DNA of 34,981 nt from Actinomycetota bacterium (GCA_030682655.1 JAUXNU010000182.1:1-34981); one strand, 5' to 3'. Numbered from the stretch's first letter, positions 24,959 through 34,075 are shown. A program made the numbers and translations. Notes: generated by a model not told the origin, from the sequence alone.

Positions 24959-27334
24959 TTGAGAATCACATGCATAGTTTGGGGCTCTCAGATGCCCTTG
25001 ATGCTTCGAGCTGCGAAGAGAATCAGCGGAATAGAATTCTCCATGTTCTCGTCCAAGATCTTGGGGCGACAACCGGAGCTGGTCGATGAGGCGCTGGCGG
25101 CAATCGATTGTGCTGACCTGGTCATGCTGTATCGCTCGAGTGAGCCGGTCTGGGATCGGATCGAAGCCAAGGTGAGGGAGGTTGGGGAGAAGAAACCCAT
25201 CATCTCTCTCGGGTCCGATCCGGGTCTTTGGCTTCTGTCCACCGTCGAGCCCACTGTGGTGGAGACATGCAGCCTCTACCTCACCCACGGAGGAGAGGAG
25301 AACTGCTTCCAACTGTTCAACTTCCTGGCCAGCGAGGTCTTGAAGACCGGCTGCTACTACCTGCCGCCGAGATCAGAGCCTTGGGAGGGTGTGTGGCATC
25401 CTCGAGCGAAGCTGCACTTCGAGCGGACCGAGGACTACCTGGCTTGGTACCAACCGAAGCCGGCTGCGTTCGTGGGTTTGCTCACGAGTCGCTCGGCCTG
25501 GCTGTCGGGAGACCTGAGTGTGGAGACAGCCCTGATTGAGGAACTGGAACTCAAGGGCCTCAACGTGATACCGGCGTTCTGCTATTCGCTGAGCGACGAG
25601 AGCCTGGGCACTAGATCTATGGCTGGTGTCGTCGAAGACTTCTTCATCGTTGACGGTGAACTTCGGATCGACGCGCTCGTCAAGCTGGTCTTCTTCTTCC
25701 TCGGTTCGGCAAGGGGGGCTTCCGGGAAGCAGGACGGCGCTCTACCTGGAGTGGAACTCTCCAAGCGCATGAACATCCCGATCTTCGAGCCCGTGGCTTC
25801 CTACTATCGGACGGTCGAGGACTGGGCCGACGACCGGCAGGGCTTGTCGTCCGAGGTTGGATGGTCGATCGCGATGCCCGAGTTCGAGGGAGTGATCGAA
25901 CCTCTCATCATCGGTGGCCTGAAGAAGGAGCTCGATGAAGAGACAGGCGCGCAGGTCGACATAAGGGTGCCCGTGGGAGATCGATGTGCCAAGGTCGCTG
26001 CTCGCATCAGCCGGTGGTTGGCGTTGCGCAACAAACCTGTCGAGGAGCGCAAGATAGCCTTCATTCTGCACAACAACCCGTGTGCCAGCGTGGAGGCGAC
26101 CGTCGGTGCGGGAGCACATCTCGACACCCTTGAGAGCGTCTCGCGGATTCTTCACCAGATGAAGAACGCGGGGTATCGGGTCGATCCACCTGCGGACGGC
26201 AAAGCACTCATCGAGATGATCATGGAGAAGAAGGCTATCTCGGAGTTTCGCTGGACGCCCGTGGAGGAGATCGTTGCGAGAGGTGGAGCGCTTGCCTGCG
26301 TCGATGTCGACCGCTACAAAGAGTGGTTCGAACAGCTGGGTCCTGGCGTGAGAGAGAGGATCTGCGAAGCTTGGGGCGATCCCCCGGGCGAGTTGAAAGA
26401 CGGGGTTCCTCCAGCCATGGTGCATGAGGGCCGCATCGTAGTCACCGGCATAGAGCTGGGAAGCGCCGTCGTCTGCGTGCAACCGAAACGTGGATGTGCG
26501 GGCGCCCGCTGCGACGGTCAAGTCTGCAAGATCCTTCACGATCCGGACGTGCCCCCTCCACATCAGTATCTTGCGACCTATCGCTATCTGGAGGACGAGT
26601 TCGGCGCGGACGCAATAGTGCATGTGGGAACCCACGGGAATCTTGAGTTCCTGCCTGGGAAGAGTGTCGGTCTTTCCGCAGACTGCTGTCCCGACATCAA
26701 CATCGGGACCCTGCCGCACCTCTACGTATACAACGCGGACAATCCGCCGGAAGGGACGATAGCCAAGCGAAGGAGCTATGCGACACTCGTCGATCACATG
26801 CAGACGGTTCTCGTCGAAGGCGGGCTCTACGAGGAGTTGGCGGCGCTCGACGAGGCGCTTGCCGAGTACGAGAAGACGCGCCTCGCCGATCCGGGTAGGG
26901 CTCACGTCCTGCAGCACGTGATTCTGGAGGACTTGGAGAACGCTGATCTTCTCTCAGCACTTGGCCCCATCGAGGGACTTCCCTTCGACGAGATTGTGAG
27001 ATGTGCACACGAAGCCCTCTCCCTCATTCGAACGACGCAAGTTCAGGACGGGATGCACATCTTCGGCGATCTGCCGAAGGAAGACCGGCTTGTCGATCTG
27101 ATCGCATCGGTAATGCGGTATGACGACGGCGAGAAGGCGTCTCTGAGGAGTGTCGTGCTGGAGCTGATGGGAATCGATCTCGCCTACGCACTCGAGCACC
27201 AGGGCGAGGTGCACTCAGGGTTCCGGATCAGCTACGGGCGGATTCTGGAGCAGAGCCAGGACCATGCGAAGGCCCTCGTGAGGGAATTCCTCGGGCTTCC
27301 GGGCGCCGAACAAGACTCAGCGATGTTGGGGTGA
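24959..27334 (+). CDS. CobN/HmuS-family metal chelatase, N-terminal and central part
   Basis: This 791-residue protein matches the first 60 per cent of CobN/ChlH large chelatase subunits. The central signature HVGTHGNLEFLPGK (His555, His559, Glu563, Lys568) precedes LSADCCPDINIGTLPHLYVYN and EGTIAKRRSYATLVDH. A Cys-rich stretch (CVQPKRGCAGARCDGQVC, spacing C-x6-C-x4-C-x4-C) lies 30 residues before it, where plant ChlH has GYEGDP. It starts with TTG behind GAAGGGG; no ATG fits. The rest of the chain is the next gene. CobN inserts cobalt into a corrinoid; HmuS relatives remove iron from haem; which applies is unknown. Confidence 0.88.
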   Translation: MRITCIVWGSQMPLMLRAAKRISGIEFSMFSSKILGRQPELVDEALAAIDCADLVMLYRSSEPVWDRIEAKVREVGEKKPIISLGSDPGLWLLSTVEPTVVETCSLYLTHGGEENCFQLFNFLASEVLKTGCYYLPPRSEPWEGVWHPRAKLHFERTEDYLAWYQPKPAAFVGLLTSRSAWLSGDLSVETALIEELELKGLNVIPAFCYSLSDESLGTRSMAGVVEDFFIVDGELRIDALVKLVFFFLGSARGASGKQDGALPGVELSKRMNIPIFEPVASYYRTVEDWADDRQGLSSEVGWSIAMPEFEGVIEPLIIGGLKKELDEETGAQVDIRVPVGDRCAKVAARISRWLALRNKPVEERKIAFILHNNPCASVEATVGAGAHLDTLESVSRILHQMKNAGYRVDPPADGKALIEMIMEKKAISEFRWTPVEEIVARGGALACVDVDRYKEWFEQLGPGVRERICEAWGDPPGELKDGVPPAMVHEGRIVVTGIELGSAVVCVQPKRGCAGARCDGQVCKILHDPDVPPPHQYLATYRYLEDEFGADAIVHVGTHGNLEFLPGKSVGLSADCCPDINIGTLPHLYVYNADNPPEGTIAKRRSYATLVDHMQTVLVEGGLYEELAALDEALAEYEKTRLADPGRAHVLQHVILEDLENADLLSALGPIEGLPFDEIVRCAHEALSLIRTTQVQDGMHIFGDLPKEDRLVDLIASVMRYDDGEKASLRSVVLELMGIDLAYALEHQGEVHSGFRISYGRILEQSQDHAKALVREFLGLPGAEQDSAMLG

Positions 27335-28911
27335 TGAAGGTGTCTGATGGCCTCATGATTCAGCAGGATGCAAGTGACAGTCTGGAAGAGAGCGCGCGCA
27401 AGGTGCTGGGAGAGCGGCTGCTCCATCGCGGCGCGATCTCCAAACTCCATGATCTTCGGGCTCGGGTGCTCGACTTGGCGCGTCGCGTCGATGAGTCGGA
27501 TGAGATTGGCGCTCTGCTGAATGGCTTCTCTGGCGGTTATGTCGAGAGCGGTCCGTCCGGTCTCATAACGCGCGGGCGTGATGACGTCTTGCCGACAGGG
27601 AGGAACTTCTACTCCTTGGATCCCCAGCGTGTGCCAACGAAGGCGGCCTGGCGGGTCGGGCAGAGACTGGCCGAGGCCTTGATCGCCAAACATCTGGACG
27701 AGGAGGGGCGCTATCCAGAGAATGTCGCCATCTACTGGATGTGTACGGACATCATGTGGGCAGATGGCGAGGGTATGTCGCAGATATTCGCCCTCCTTGG
27801 AGTAGAGCCGATTTGGAAACCGAACGGTCGATTGCATGGATTCGAGATCACGCCTTCGTCGGAATTGGGGCGTCCAAGAATCGACGTGACGATCAGGGTC
27901 TCAGGAATAACGAGAGACAACTTCCAAGTCTGCATGGATGTCGTCGACGATGCCGTGCAGGCAGTTGCTGCCCTGGATGAGCCACCTGAGGACAACTACG
28001 TTCGAAAGCACGTGCTCGAGAGAGTGCTGCGTGACAAGGACAGTGCTCCCTCCGAAGCAGAATTGAGAAAGGCCGCACGGCGCATCTTCTGTGCCAGGCC
28101 GGGGTCCTACCAGGCGGGAGTCCAGCTCGCGGTCTATGCCTCCGCTTGGAAGGAAGAGAAGGATCTTGCTGAGATCTTCATCAAGTGGAACGGCTATGCG
28201 TACGGACGTGGTGTCTGGGGCGAGGAGTCCTTCCTCGAGCTTGCCCAGAGTCTGCAGACCGTGGACATCACCTTCAACAAGGTTGTCACCGATGAGTCAG
28301 ACCTCTTCGCCTGCTGCTGTCATTTCGGCACACATGGTGGACTGACCGCGGCCGCACGCCACTTCTCAGGAAGAGAGGTGAAGGGCTACTACGGTGACAC
28401 GAGGGATCCGCAGCACACCGAGGTGAGGGACCTTGCGGACGAGATCCGCCGGATTGCCAGAGCCAAGCTGCTCAATCCGAAATGGATCGAGGGGATGAAG
28501 CGGCACGGCTACAAGGGTGCGGGCGACATCAGCAAGCGAGTCGGTCGAGTCTACGGATATGCGGCTTCGACCCGTGAGGTCGACGACTGGATCTTCGATG
28601 ACATCGCGAAGACCTTCGTGATCGATCAGGAGAACAGGGAGTTCTTCGAAGAGAACAATCCATGGGCGATGGAGGAGATTGCACGGAGGTTGCTCGAGGC
28701 GAAAGAGAGAGGTCTGTGGGATGCGGATCCCGACGTGCTTGACGAACTGAGGAGCCAGTACCTGGAGATCGAAGGCTGGATCGAGGATCGCATGGATGGG
28801 ATAGAAGGTGACTTCCAAGGTGGTGCGACCGATATCGTTGAGTTCGACGATGCAGAGGGCTGGGGAGAGCAGATAGAGGCGATTAGGGATGTGCTAGATG
28901 CCAGGGAATGA
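27334..28911 (+). CDS. CobN/HmuS-family metal chelatase, C-terminal part
   Basis: The 525-residue protein corresponds to the C-terminal third of CobN: PTGRNFYSLDPQRVPTKAAW, then FHGG-like region, then NPKWIEGMKRHGYKGAGDIS and EVDDWIFDDIAKTFVID, ending RLLEAKERGLWDAD. Together the two genes make about 1,316 residues, the length of one CobN. Start and stop share TGATG, so translation is coupled and the split looks genuine, not a frameshift. In place of the usual YYQ-HGG, this has ACCCHFGTHGG with Cys327-329 and His330, a striking metal-ligand candidate. It overlaps the next gene by 14 bases. Confidence 0.88.
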   Translation: MKVSDGLMIQQDASDSLEESARKVLGERLLHRGAISKLHDLRARVLDLARRVDESDEIGALLNGFSGGYVESGPSGLITRGRDDVLPTGRNFYSLDPQRVPTKAAWRVGQRLAEALIAKHLDEEGRYPENVAIYWMCTDIMWADGEGMSQIFALLGVEPIWKPNGRLHGFEITPSSELGRPRIDVTIRVSGITRDNFQVCMDVVDDAVQAVAALDEPPEDNYVRKHVLERVLRDKDSAPSEAELRKAARRIFCARPGSYQAGVQLAVYASAWKEEKDLAEIFIKWNGYAYGRGVWGEESFLELAQSLQTVDITFNKVVTDESDLFACCCHFGTHGGLTAAARHFSGREVKGYYGDTRDPQHTEVRDLADEIRRIARAKLLNPKWIEGMKRHGYKGAGDISKRVGRVYGYAASTREVDDWIFDDIAKTFVIDQENREFFEENNPWAMEEIARRLLEAKERGLWDADPDVLDELRSQYLEIEGWIEDRMDGIEGDFQGGATDIVEFDDAEGWGEQIEAIRDVLDARE

Positions 28912-29893
28912 CCCGGTCGTGAAGGTGACGAATCTGACCAGGAGATTCAAGGACTTGGTTGCGGTCGACGGAGTCAGTTTCGACATTGCGTCGGGTGAGA
29001 TATTCGGTCTCTTGGGCCCGAATGGCGCCGGCAAGACGACCACGGTCCTGATGCTTGCAACCCTCTTGAGGCCGACCTCCGGCGAGGCTTTTGTGGCTGG
29101 CCTGGATGCCTTCCGACGTCCCAAGGAGGTCAGGCGAAGGATCAGCTATGTCCCCCAGGGGATGGCGGTTGATTTCGCACTCACTGGTCGTGACAACTTG
29201 GACTACTACGCGTCGCTCTTTCGGATTCGGGGTCGAGACAAGATCGCCCGAATCGATCAGGTCATCGAGTTCCTTGGCCTCGAAAGCGTGATCGATCAGA
29301 GGGTGCAGTTCTTCTCTGGGGGGATGAGGCGGAGACTCGAACTCGCTCAGGCCATGCTCACCAGACCGAAGGTTCTCTTCTTGGACGAGCCGACCCTTGG
29401 CCTAGATGTCGCCGCTCGCCGTCGGCTGTGGGAGCTGATCGGAAACATGACGAGCGACGGGATCGCATGTTTGCTGACGACACACTACATGGATGAAGCC
29501 GAGGCGCTATGCAATCGAGTTGCCTTCATCTCGCATGGCAAGATCGCGCGATGCGGCACTCCAAGCGATCTTGTTGCCGAGATCGGGGGTGAGGCGATTC
29601 AGATCGATCTTTGCCGCCCCTTGTTCTCAGACAGTGTCATGAAGGATGTCGCGCGAGTCGCTGATGTCAGTGTCGAAGGACTGCGGCTGACGCTCGTTGC
29701 CAATGGTGGAAGGCACGCCTTGCCGAAGATCGCCGGAATCCTGCACTCGCATGATGTCGAGGTTGAGAGCATCTCTATCAGGCGGCCCAAACTCGAAGAC
29801 GTGTACTTAGAGTGTGTCGACGGTTCGCAGGAACTCGTGAGCGCCTCAGAAGGGGCGGAGCTCAAGCGGATGGCCAGAAGGAGCATGAGTTGA
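28898..29893 (+). CDS. DrrA-like ABC-2 transporter ATP-binding protein
   Basis: The 331-residue ATPase has Walker A GPNGAGKTT at residues 40-48, signature FFSGGMRRRLELAQAML and Walker B VLFLDEPTLGLDV, with the C-terminal extension of DrrA/CcmA exporters. Its start overlaps the end of the chelatase gene and its stop overlaps the permease start, so it belongs to the same operon. Members export antibiotics, lipids or haem-like compounds; the substrate here is not shown. Confidence 0.9.
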   Translation: MPGNDPVVKVTNLTRRFKDLVAVDGVSFDIASGEIFGLLGPNGAGKTTTVLMLATLLRPTSGEAFVAGLDAFRRPKEVRRRISYVPQGMAVDFALTGRDNLDYYASLFRIRGRDKIARIDQVIEFLGLESVIDQRVQFFSGGMRRRLELAQAMLTRPKVLFLDEPTLGLDVAARRRLWELIGNMTSDGIACLLTTHYMDEAEALCNRVAFISHGKIARCGTPSDLVAEIGGEAIQIDLCRPLFSDSVMKDVARVADVSVEGLRLTLVANGGRHALPKIAGILHSHDVEVESISIRRPKLEDVYLECVDGSQELVSASEGAELKRMARRSMS

Positions 29894-30636
29894 TTGCCGC
29901 ACTCGATGTCGTGAGCCATGTCTGGCGCAGGGACAGAACCATCCAATTCAGGAACAAGACAGGCTTGGTGGCGGCGATCGTCACGCCTGTGGCCTGGCTT
30001 GCGGTCGTGGGCTCCCTGCCCATACACATGGAGGGCATACGTTATCTCGACTATGTAGCGCCAGCGATCGTCGTGATGTCCGTGCTATTCCCTTGTCTGC
30101 AAGGAGGCTTGCTGACCTCCTCGGACAGACAACTGGGTCATCTCAAGAAGGCATTCGCCACGCCCGCGCCCAGGTATCTGATGGCCATCGGCAAGACGCT
30201 GGCGGCCAGCACCAAGGCGTTCTTGCAGTTCGGGGCCGTCCTGTTGACCGCCGTTTTGCTCGGCGTGAAGTTCAGCGGTGGGCTTGCTGGCTTCTTGGTC
30301 ATCTTGGTCTACACGATGTGCATTGCGCTGGGTCTCTCGGCGCTGTCCGTATCGATCGCTTTCGTGGTGGGAGACATGCACGCTTTTGGCTCGACCATGA
30401 GCCTGATCAGCCTCCCGCTCTTCATGGGAAGTTCGGCTCTCATGCCGATCGATAAGATGCCCTGCTGGCTGGCCTCCTTTGCCAGGGTCAATCCGCTGAC
30501 ATACGCAATCGGCGCGACCCGGGACATCATGCTCTCGGGGGACACCTCCAACGCGGTCTGGGGAATCTGCCTGGCCTGTGTCTTCTTGGTCGCAGCGATG
30601 TCCCTGTGCGCCTATCTGTTCGAGAGGGACAACTGA
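29890..30636 (+). CDS. ABC-2 type transporter permease (DrrB-like)
   Basis: The 248-residue protein has six hydrophobic segments and the ABC-2 pattern, including LKKAFATPAPRYLMAIGKTLAAS and, near the end, MPCWLASFARVNPLTYAIGATRD. A TTG start at 29890 is chosen: it has AAGGAG 6 bases upstream and overlaps the ATPase stop. The longer open frame upstream lies inside the ATPase gene. It pairs with the preceding ATPase as an exporter. Its stop and the next start share TGATG. Confidence 0.85.
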   Translation: MIAALDVVSHVWRRDRTIQFRNKTGLVAAIVTPVAWLAVVGSLPIHMEGIRYLDYVAPAIVVMSVLFPCLQGGLLTSSDRQLGHLKKAFATPAPRYLMAIGKTLAASTKAFLQFGAVLLTAVLLGVKFSGGLAGFLVILVYTMCIALGLSALSVSIAFVVGDMHAFGSTMSLISLPLFMGSSALMPIDKMPCWLASFARVNPLTYAIGATRDIMLSGDTSNAVWGICLACVFLVAAMSLCAYLFERDN

Positions 30637-32699
30637 TGAGTGAACGTGTGAATCCGAGGGCGGATGCTGGATTCAGTTCGATGTATCCGTTCACAGCCAT
30701 CGTGGGACAGGGGTCGATGAAGAGAGCTCTGATCCTCAATGCCATCGATCCCAAGATAGGCGGCGTTCTGATCAGAGGTGACAAGGGGACGGCCAAGTCG
30801 ACGGCAGCGAGGGCTTTTGCGGGCTTGCTTCCGGATATCGAGGTGGTTGACGGTTGCTCGTACGGCTGCGACCCCGCGAGTCGTACGAGCATGTGTCGTG
30901 ACTGCGCGGAAGAAATGGGGCGGACTGGACGCGTGACCGCAAGCAGGAGAAGGGTGAGTCTGATCAACCTGCCCCTGAATGCCACAGAGGACAACGTTGT
31001 GGGCAGTATCAACCTCGAGCTTGCCATCAAGGAAGGCGTGAAGAGCTTCGAGCCAGGGGTTCTCGCTCTCGCTCACCGGGGCGTTATCTACATCGATGAG
31101 GTCAACCTCTTGGACGATCACATCGTTGACGTCCTGCTGGATGTCGCGTCCAGCGGCGTGAACAGGGTCGAACGCGAGGGAGTCTCCTTTGCGCATCCCG
31201 CTGAGATCGTCCTTGTGGGGTCGATGAATCCCGAAGAAGGGGAGTTGAGACCGCAACTCCTTGACCGCTTTGGCCTCTGTGTCCAAGTCGAAGGTGTCTT
31301 CGAGCTTGACGGGCGTGCAGAGCTCGTGAGGCGACGAGAGGCCTACGACGCAGAGCCCGCGGGTTTCGCCGAGAGATGGGAGACCGATGAGGCGGCGTTG
31401 AGGGAGAGGATCGTCCGTGCTCGCCAAGCAGTCGCGGCGGTCACGATTGCCGACGAGCTCATCAGTCTCATTGCCGCCGTCTGTTTGGAGAACTCGGTGA
31501 GCGGTCATCGGGCCGATGTCGTCATGGAACGTACCGCGAAAGCGATTGCGGCCTGGGAAGGCCGAGTTCGAGTGGCCGAGGAAGATATCTTGGCGGCGGC
31601 AGAGCTGGTGTTGCCTCACCGGCGGCGTGACCATGCTCCGTCTCAGCCGCATCAGGAGCATCAGCACGAGCATCAGGATGAAGACCAGCAGCAGGAAGAG
31701 GAGGAAGCGGCGAAGGGTGATTCAGCGCCCCGCGAGGAAGCCGCGGCTCCCTCTAGTCAAGACCGTGATGCACAAGGCGAGATGGAACAGTCGCGGGATC
31801 CGCAAGGCGCGAAGGGCGAAACGGAATCGTCCGATGGTCAGATGCAGGACAAGGTCTTTTCGACAGGGAAGCCGTATCAGGTACGAAGAATCGCTCCCAA
31901 GGAGAAGAGGGCGCTTCGTCGCGGCTCAGGCCGAAGGAGTAGAGCCAGGACGGCCTCGAAGTCGGGGCGGTACGTCAAGGCCGTCCAGAGAAGAGACAGC
32001 CGGGACATCGCAATCGATTCCACGCTGCGAGCGGCTGCACCCTATCAGCTCGCGAGGAGAGAGAGGGCGCTCGAGAAGGGGCTTGCCGTTCTGATCGAGA
32101 CTGCCGACATTCGCGACAAGGTCAGAGAGAAACGGGTGGGCAATTTCCTCATCTTCGTTGTCGATGCGAGCGGCTCAATGGGAGCGCAACGCAGGATGAT
32201 TGAGACGAAAGCTGCGATCCTCTCTCTTCTCATTGATGCATATCAGAAGAGGGACAGGGTGGGAATGGTGGTCTTCAGGGGCAATTCCGCCGAACTCCTG
32301 CTGCCGCCTACCAACAGCGTGGAGCTGGCACTGAGGAAGCTGGAAGAGATGCCTGTTGGCGGGAAGACCCCACTGTCATCTGGGTTGGCAAGGGCCTATG
32401 AGGTAGCCAAGACGCACTTGCGGAAGGACCCCGACACTCCACCACTCCTCGTCCTCATCACGGATGGAAGAGCCAACGTCAGCATGAGTGACATGAAGCC
32501 CCTTGATGAAGCCCGGAAGGTCGCGATAGCCATCGAGGAGGAGGAAGACATCAAGACCTTGGTGATTGACACCGAGAAGGACGGGTTGATCAGGCTTGGG
32601 ATGGCTGCGGAAATCGCTCGCGTGCTTGGGGGTCAATACGCCAAGGTCGAAGAGCTTAGAGCTGAGGGCATCGTGGGTGCGGTGATGAGTGTCATCTAG
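30636..32699 (+). CDS. ChlI-ChlD fusion: AAA+ and VWA domain chelatase subunit
   Basis: Residues 1-330 or so are a ChlI-type AAA+ ATPase: Walker A RGDKGTAKST (about 47-56), Walker [13 protein letters not shown], arginine finger region [14 protein letters not shown] Cys motif at 74, 78, 87 and 90 (C-x3-C-x8-C-x2-C) is inserted after Walker A. Then comes an acidic and His/Gln-rich linker (about 335-390: HQEHQHEHQDEDQQQ) and a VWA domain with the MIDAS DASGSMG starting at Asp510. It has 687 residues. It is the D-type subunit that couples ATP hydrolysis to the CobN-like chelatase. TGATG couples it to the exporter gene. Confidence 0.9.
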   Translation: MSERVNPRADAGFSSMYPFTAIVGQGSMKRALILNAIDPKIGGVLIRGDKGTAKSTAARAFAGLLPDIEVVDGCSYGCDPASRTSMCRDCAEEMGRTGRVTASRRRVSLINLPLNATEDNVVGSINLELAIKEGVKSFEPGVLALAHRGVIYIDEVNLLDDHIVDVLLDVASSGVNRVEREGVSFAHPAEIVLVGSMNPEEGELRPQLLDRFGLCVQVEGVFELDGRAELVRRREAYDAEPAGFAERWETDEAALRERIVRARQAVAAVTIADELISLIAAVCLENSVSGHRADVVMERTAKAIAAWEGRVRVAEEDILAAAELVLPHRRRDHAPSQPHQEHQHEHQDEDQQQEEEEAAKGDSAPREEAAAPSSQDRDAQGEMEQSRDPQGAKGETESSDGQMQDKVFSTGKPYQVRRIAPKEKRALRRGSGRRSRARTASKSGRYVKAVQRRDSRDIAIDSTLRAAAPYQLARRERALEKGLAVLIETADIRDKVREKRVGNFLIFVVDASGSMGAQRRMIETKAAILSLLIDAYQKRDRVGMVVFRGNSAELLLPPTNSVELALRKLEEMPVGGKTPLSSGLARAYEVAKTHLRKDPDTPPLLVLITDGRANVSMSDMKPLDEARKVAIAIEEEEDIKTLVIDTEKDGLIRLGMAAEIARVLGGQYAKVEELRAEGIVGAVMSVI

Positions 32700-32769
32700 C
32701 GACGTGCCTGGTTGCAGGTCGCGAATCGAAGAGCGTTGGCGAGCTGAACACAAGTCGAAGGGCAGACGA

Positions 32770-33807
32770 ATGTCATACCACAACCGAGTGACGTACCCGT
32801 TCACCGCGATCGTCGGTCAGGAGGGAATGAGAAGAGCCCTGATTCTGAATGCGATCAACCCAAAGATAGGTGGCGTTCTGATCAGGGGCGAGAAGGGAAC
32901 TGCCAAGTCCACCGCAGCCAGGGCGCTGGCAGATCTTCTTCCCGAGATCGAGGTGGTTGAGGGGTGTGTCTACGGCTGCGATCCAGCTGACGCGAACAGC
33001 ATGTGTGAGGAATGCAGGGAGAAGACCACAGATGGCTCACAGCCGAACTCCACTTTCCGGAAGACGCGTGTAGTCGATCTGCCGGTCAGCTCCACGGAGG
33101 ACCGTGTGGTTGGGACGCTCGATATCGAGCACGCGATACGAAGGGGAGAGAAGAGGTTCGAACCAGGAATACTGGCTGAGGCACACAGGGGCATCCTCTA
33201 CGTCGATGAGGTGAATCTTCTCGACGACAGCCTCGCTGACCTGATGCTCGACACCGCGGCGATGGGCGTGAACGTGGTGGAGAGGGAGGGAGTCTCCCAC
33301 TGGCACCCCGCTCGATTCATGCTCGTGGGCACGATGAATCCCGAAGAGGGCGAGTTGCGACCACAGCTTCTGGATCGCTTTGGTCTGTGCGTCGAGATCG
33401 AGGGCATAGTTGATGCCGACCTGAGGGTGGAAGTCGTCAAGCGGCGCTCGCGATACGAAGCAGATCCGGTCGCGTTCGCCATCGAGTGGGAGGAGGCCCA
33501 AGAGGCGGAACGAGGGAGAATCCTATCGGCTACGCGGATGCTGAACGATATCGAGATCTCTGATGAGATGCTGAAGTTGGTCGCAACGATAGCGATAGAA
33601 TCGGGGGTTCAAGGTCACCGGGCGGACATTGTCATGACGAAGACGTCCAAGACGCTCGCGGCGCACCATGGGCGCGCCGTCGTTTCCAAGGAAGACGTGA
33701 GGGAAGCGGCGGATCTCGCGCTGCTTCATCGCACGAGAAGGAAACCGTTTGAAGAGATGGGTCTGGATCGTCGACAACTCGACGCGGTCGTGTCCGAAGC
33801 ATCCTAG
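32770..33807 (+). CDS. ChlI-type AAA+ chelatase ATPase
   Basis: This 345-residue protein is the separate I subunit. Walker [11 protein letters not shown] is at about 39-48, Walker [13 protein letters not shown] and [19 protein letters not shown] follow. It has the same Cys motif as its neighbour (Cys66, 70, 79, 82). Its sequence closely parallels the AAA+ half of the preceding gene, so the two are paralogues and could form a mixed ring. The ATG at 32770 follows GAAGG; an upstream GTG overlapping the previous stop is less likely because it adds residues outside the family. It is the last gene of the island operon. Confidence 0.9.
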   Translation: MSYHNRVTYPFTAIVGQEGMRRALILNAINPKIGGVLIRGEKGTAKSTAARALADLLPEIEVVEGCVYGCDPADANSMCEECREKTTDGSQPNSTFRKTRVVDLPVSSTEDRVVGTLDIEHAIRRGEKRFEPGILAEAHRGILYVDEVNLLDDSLADLMLDTAAMGVNVVEREGVSHWHPARFMLVGTMNPEEGELRPQLLDRFGLCVEIEGIVDADLRVEVVKRRSRYEADPVAFAIEWEEAQEAERGRILSATRMLNDIEISDEMLKLVATIAIESGVQGHRADIVMTKTSKTLAAHHGRAVVSKEDVREAADLALLHRTRRKPFEEMGLDRRQLDAVVSEAS

Positions 33808-33917
33808 AGCCCGTGTCGGTCTGACTCCCTGGACGCCACGGCCGGTGCTGTGGTTTCCTGACTGTCTGTCCGTTTCGAGATCCTTCGTTATGCCGAGTGC
33901 TTCCACGACTGTGCAGG

Positions 33918-33974
33918 TGGCACTTGTCGCTGGGCGACATGTCTCCAGCCGAGGTCGAGCGGAGACTGGAGTAG
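33918..33974 (+). pseudogene. Possible IS3-family transposase tail remnant
   Basis: An 18-residue stretch ending at a stop reads WHLSLGDMSPAEVERRLE, which resembles the conserved C-terminal segment H-S-x-L-G-x-x-S-P-x-E-F-E of IS3-group transposases. The rest of 33808-34045 has no recognisable gene. The match is short and could be chance. Confidence 0.3.
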
Positions 33975-34045
33975 GGTTGGCTCTTGGCCGCCGTGTCATG
34001 GTCCTAAGGTATCAACGAGAACGGGGCAACTCCATCGTCAGGGGA

Positions 34046-34075
34046 TGGACACGAAGGTTGTACCGCCCCTATACT
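34046..34075 (+). promoter_or_regulatory. Promoter now driving the intact tRNA-Pro
   Basis: TGGACA at 34046-34051 and TATACT at 34070-34075 are 18 bases apart. The predicted start near 34082 lies about 65 bases before the tRNA. It lies inside the island, so the tRNA is transcribed from imported DNA. Confidence 0.55.

Noticed and set aside
25742-26917. A 391-codon minus-strand frame opposite the chelatase
   Set aside because: It is antisense to strongly conserved CobN motifs and shows no family features.
27300-27340. Split chelatase as a sequencing frameshift
   Set aside because: The first chain ends and the second starts with a clean TGATG and no homology is lost or duplicated across the joint as far as I can see, so a real split is more likely; this is not fully excluded.
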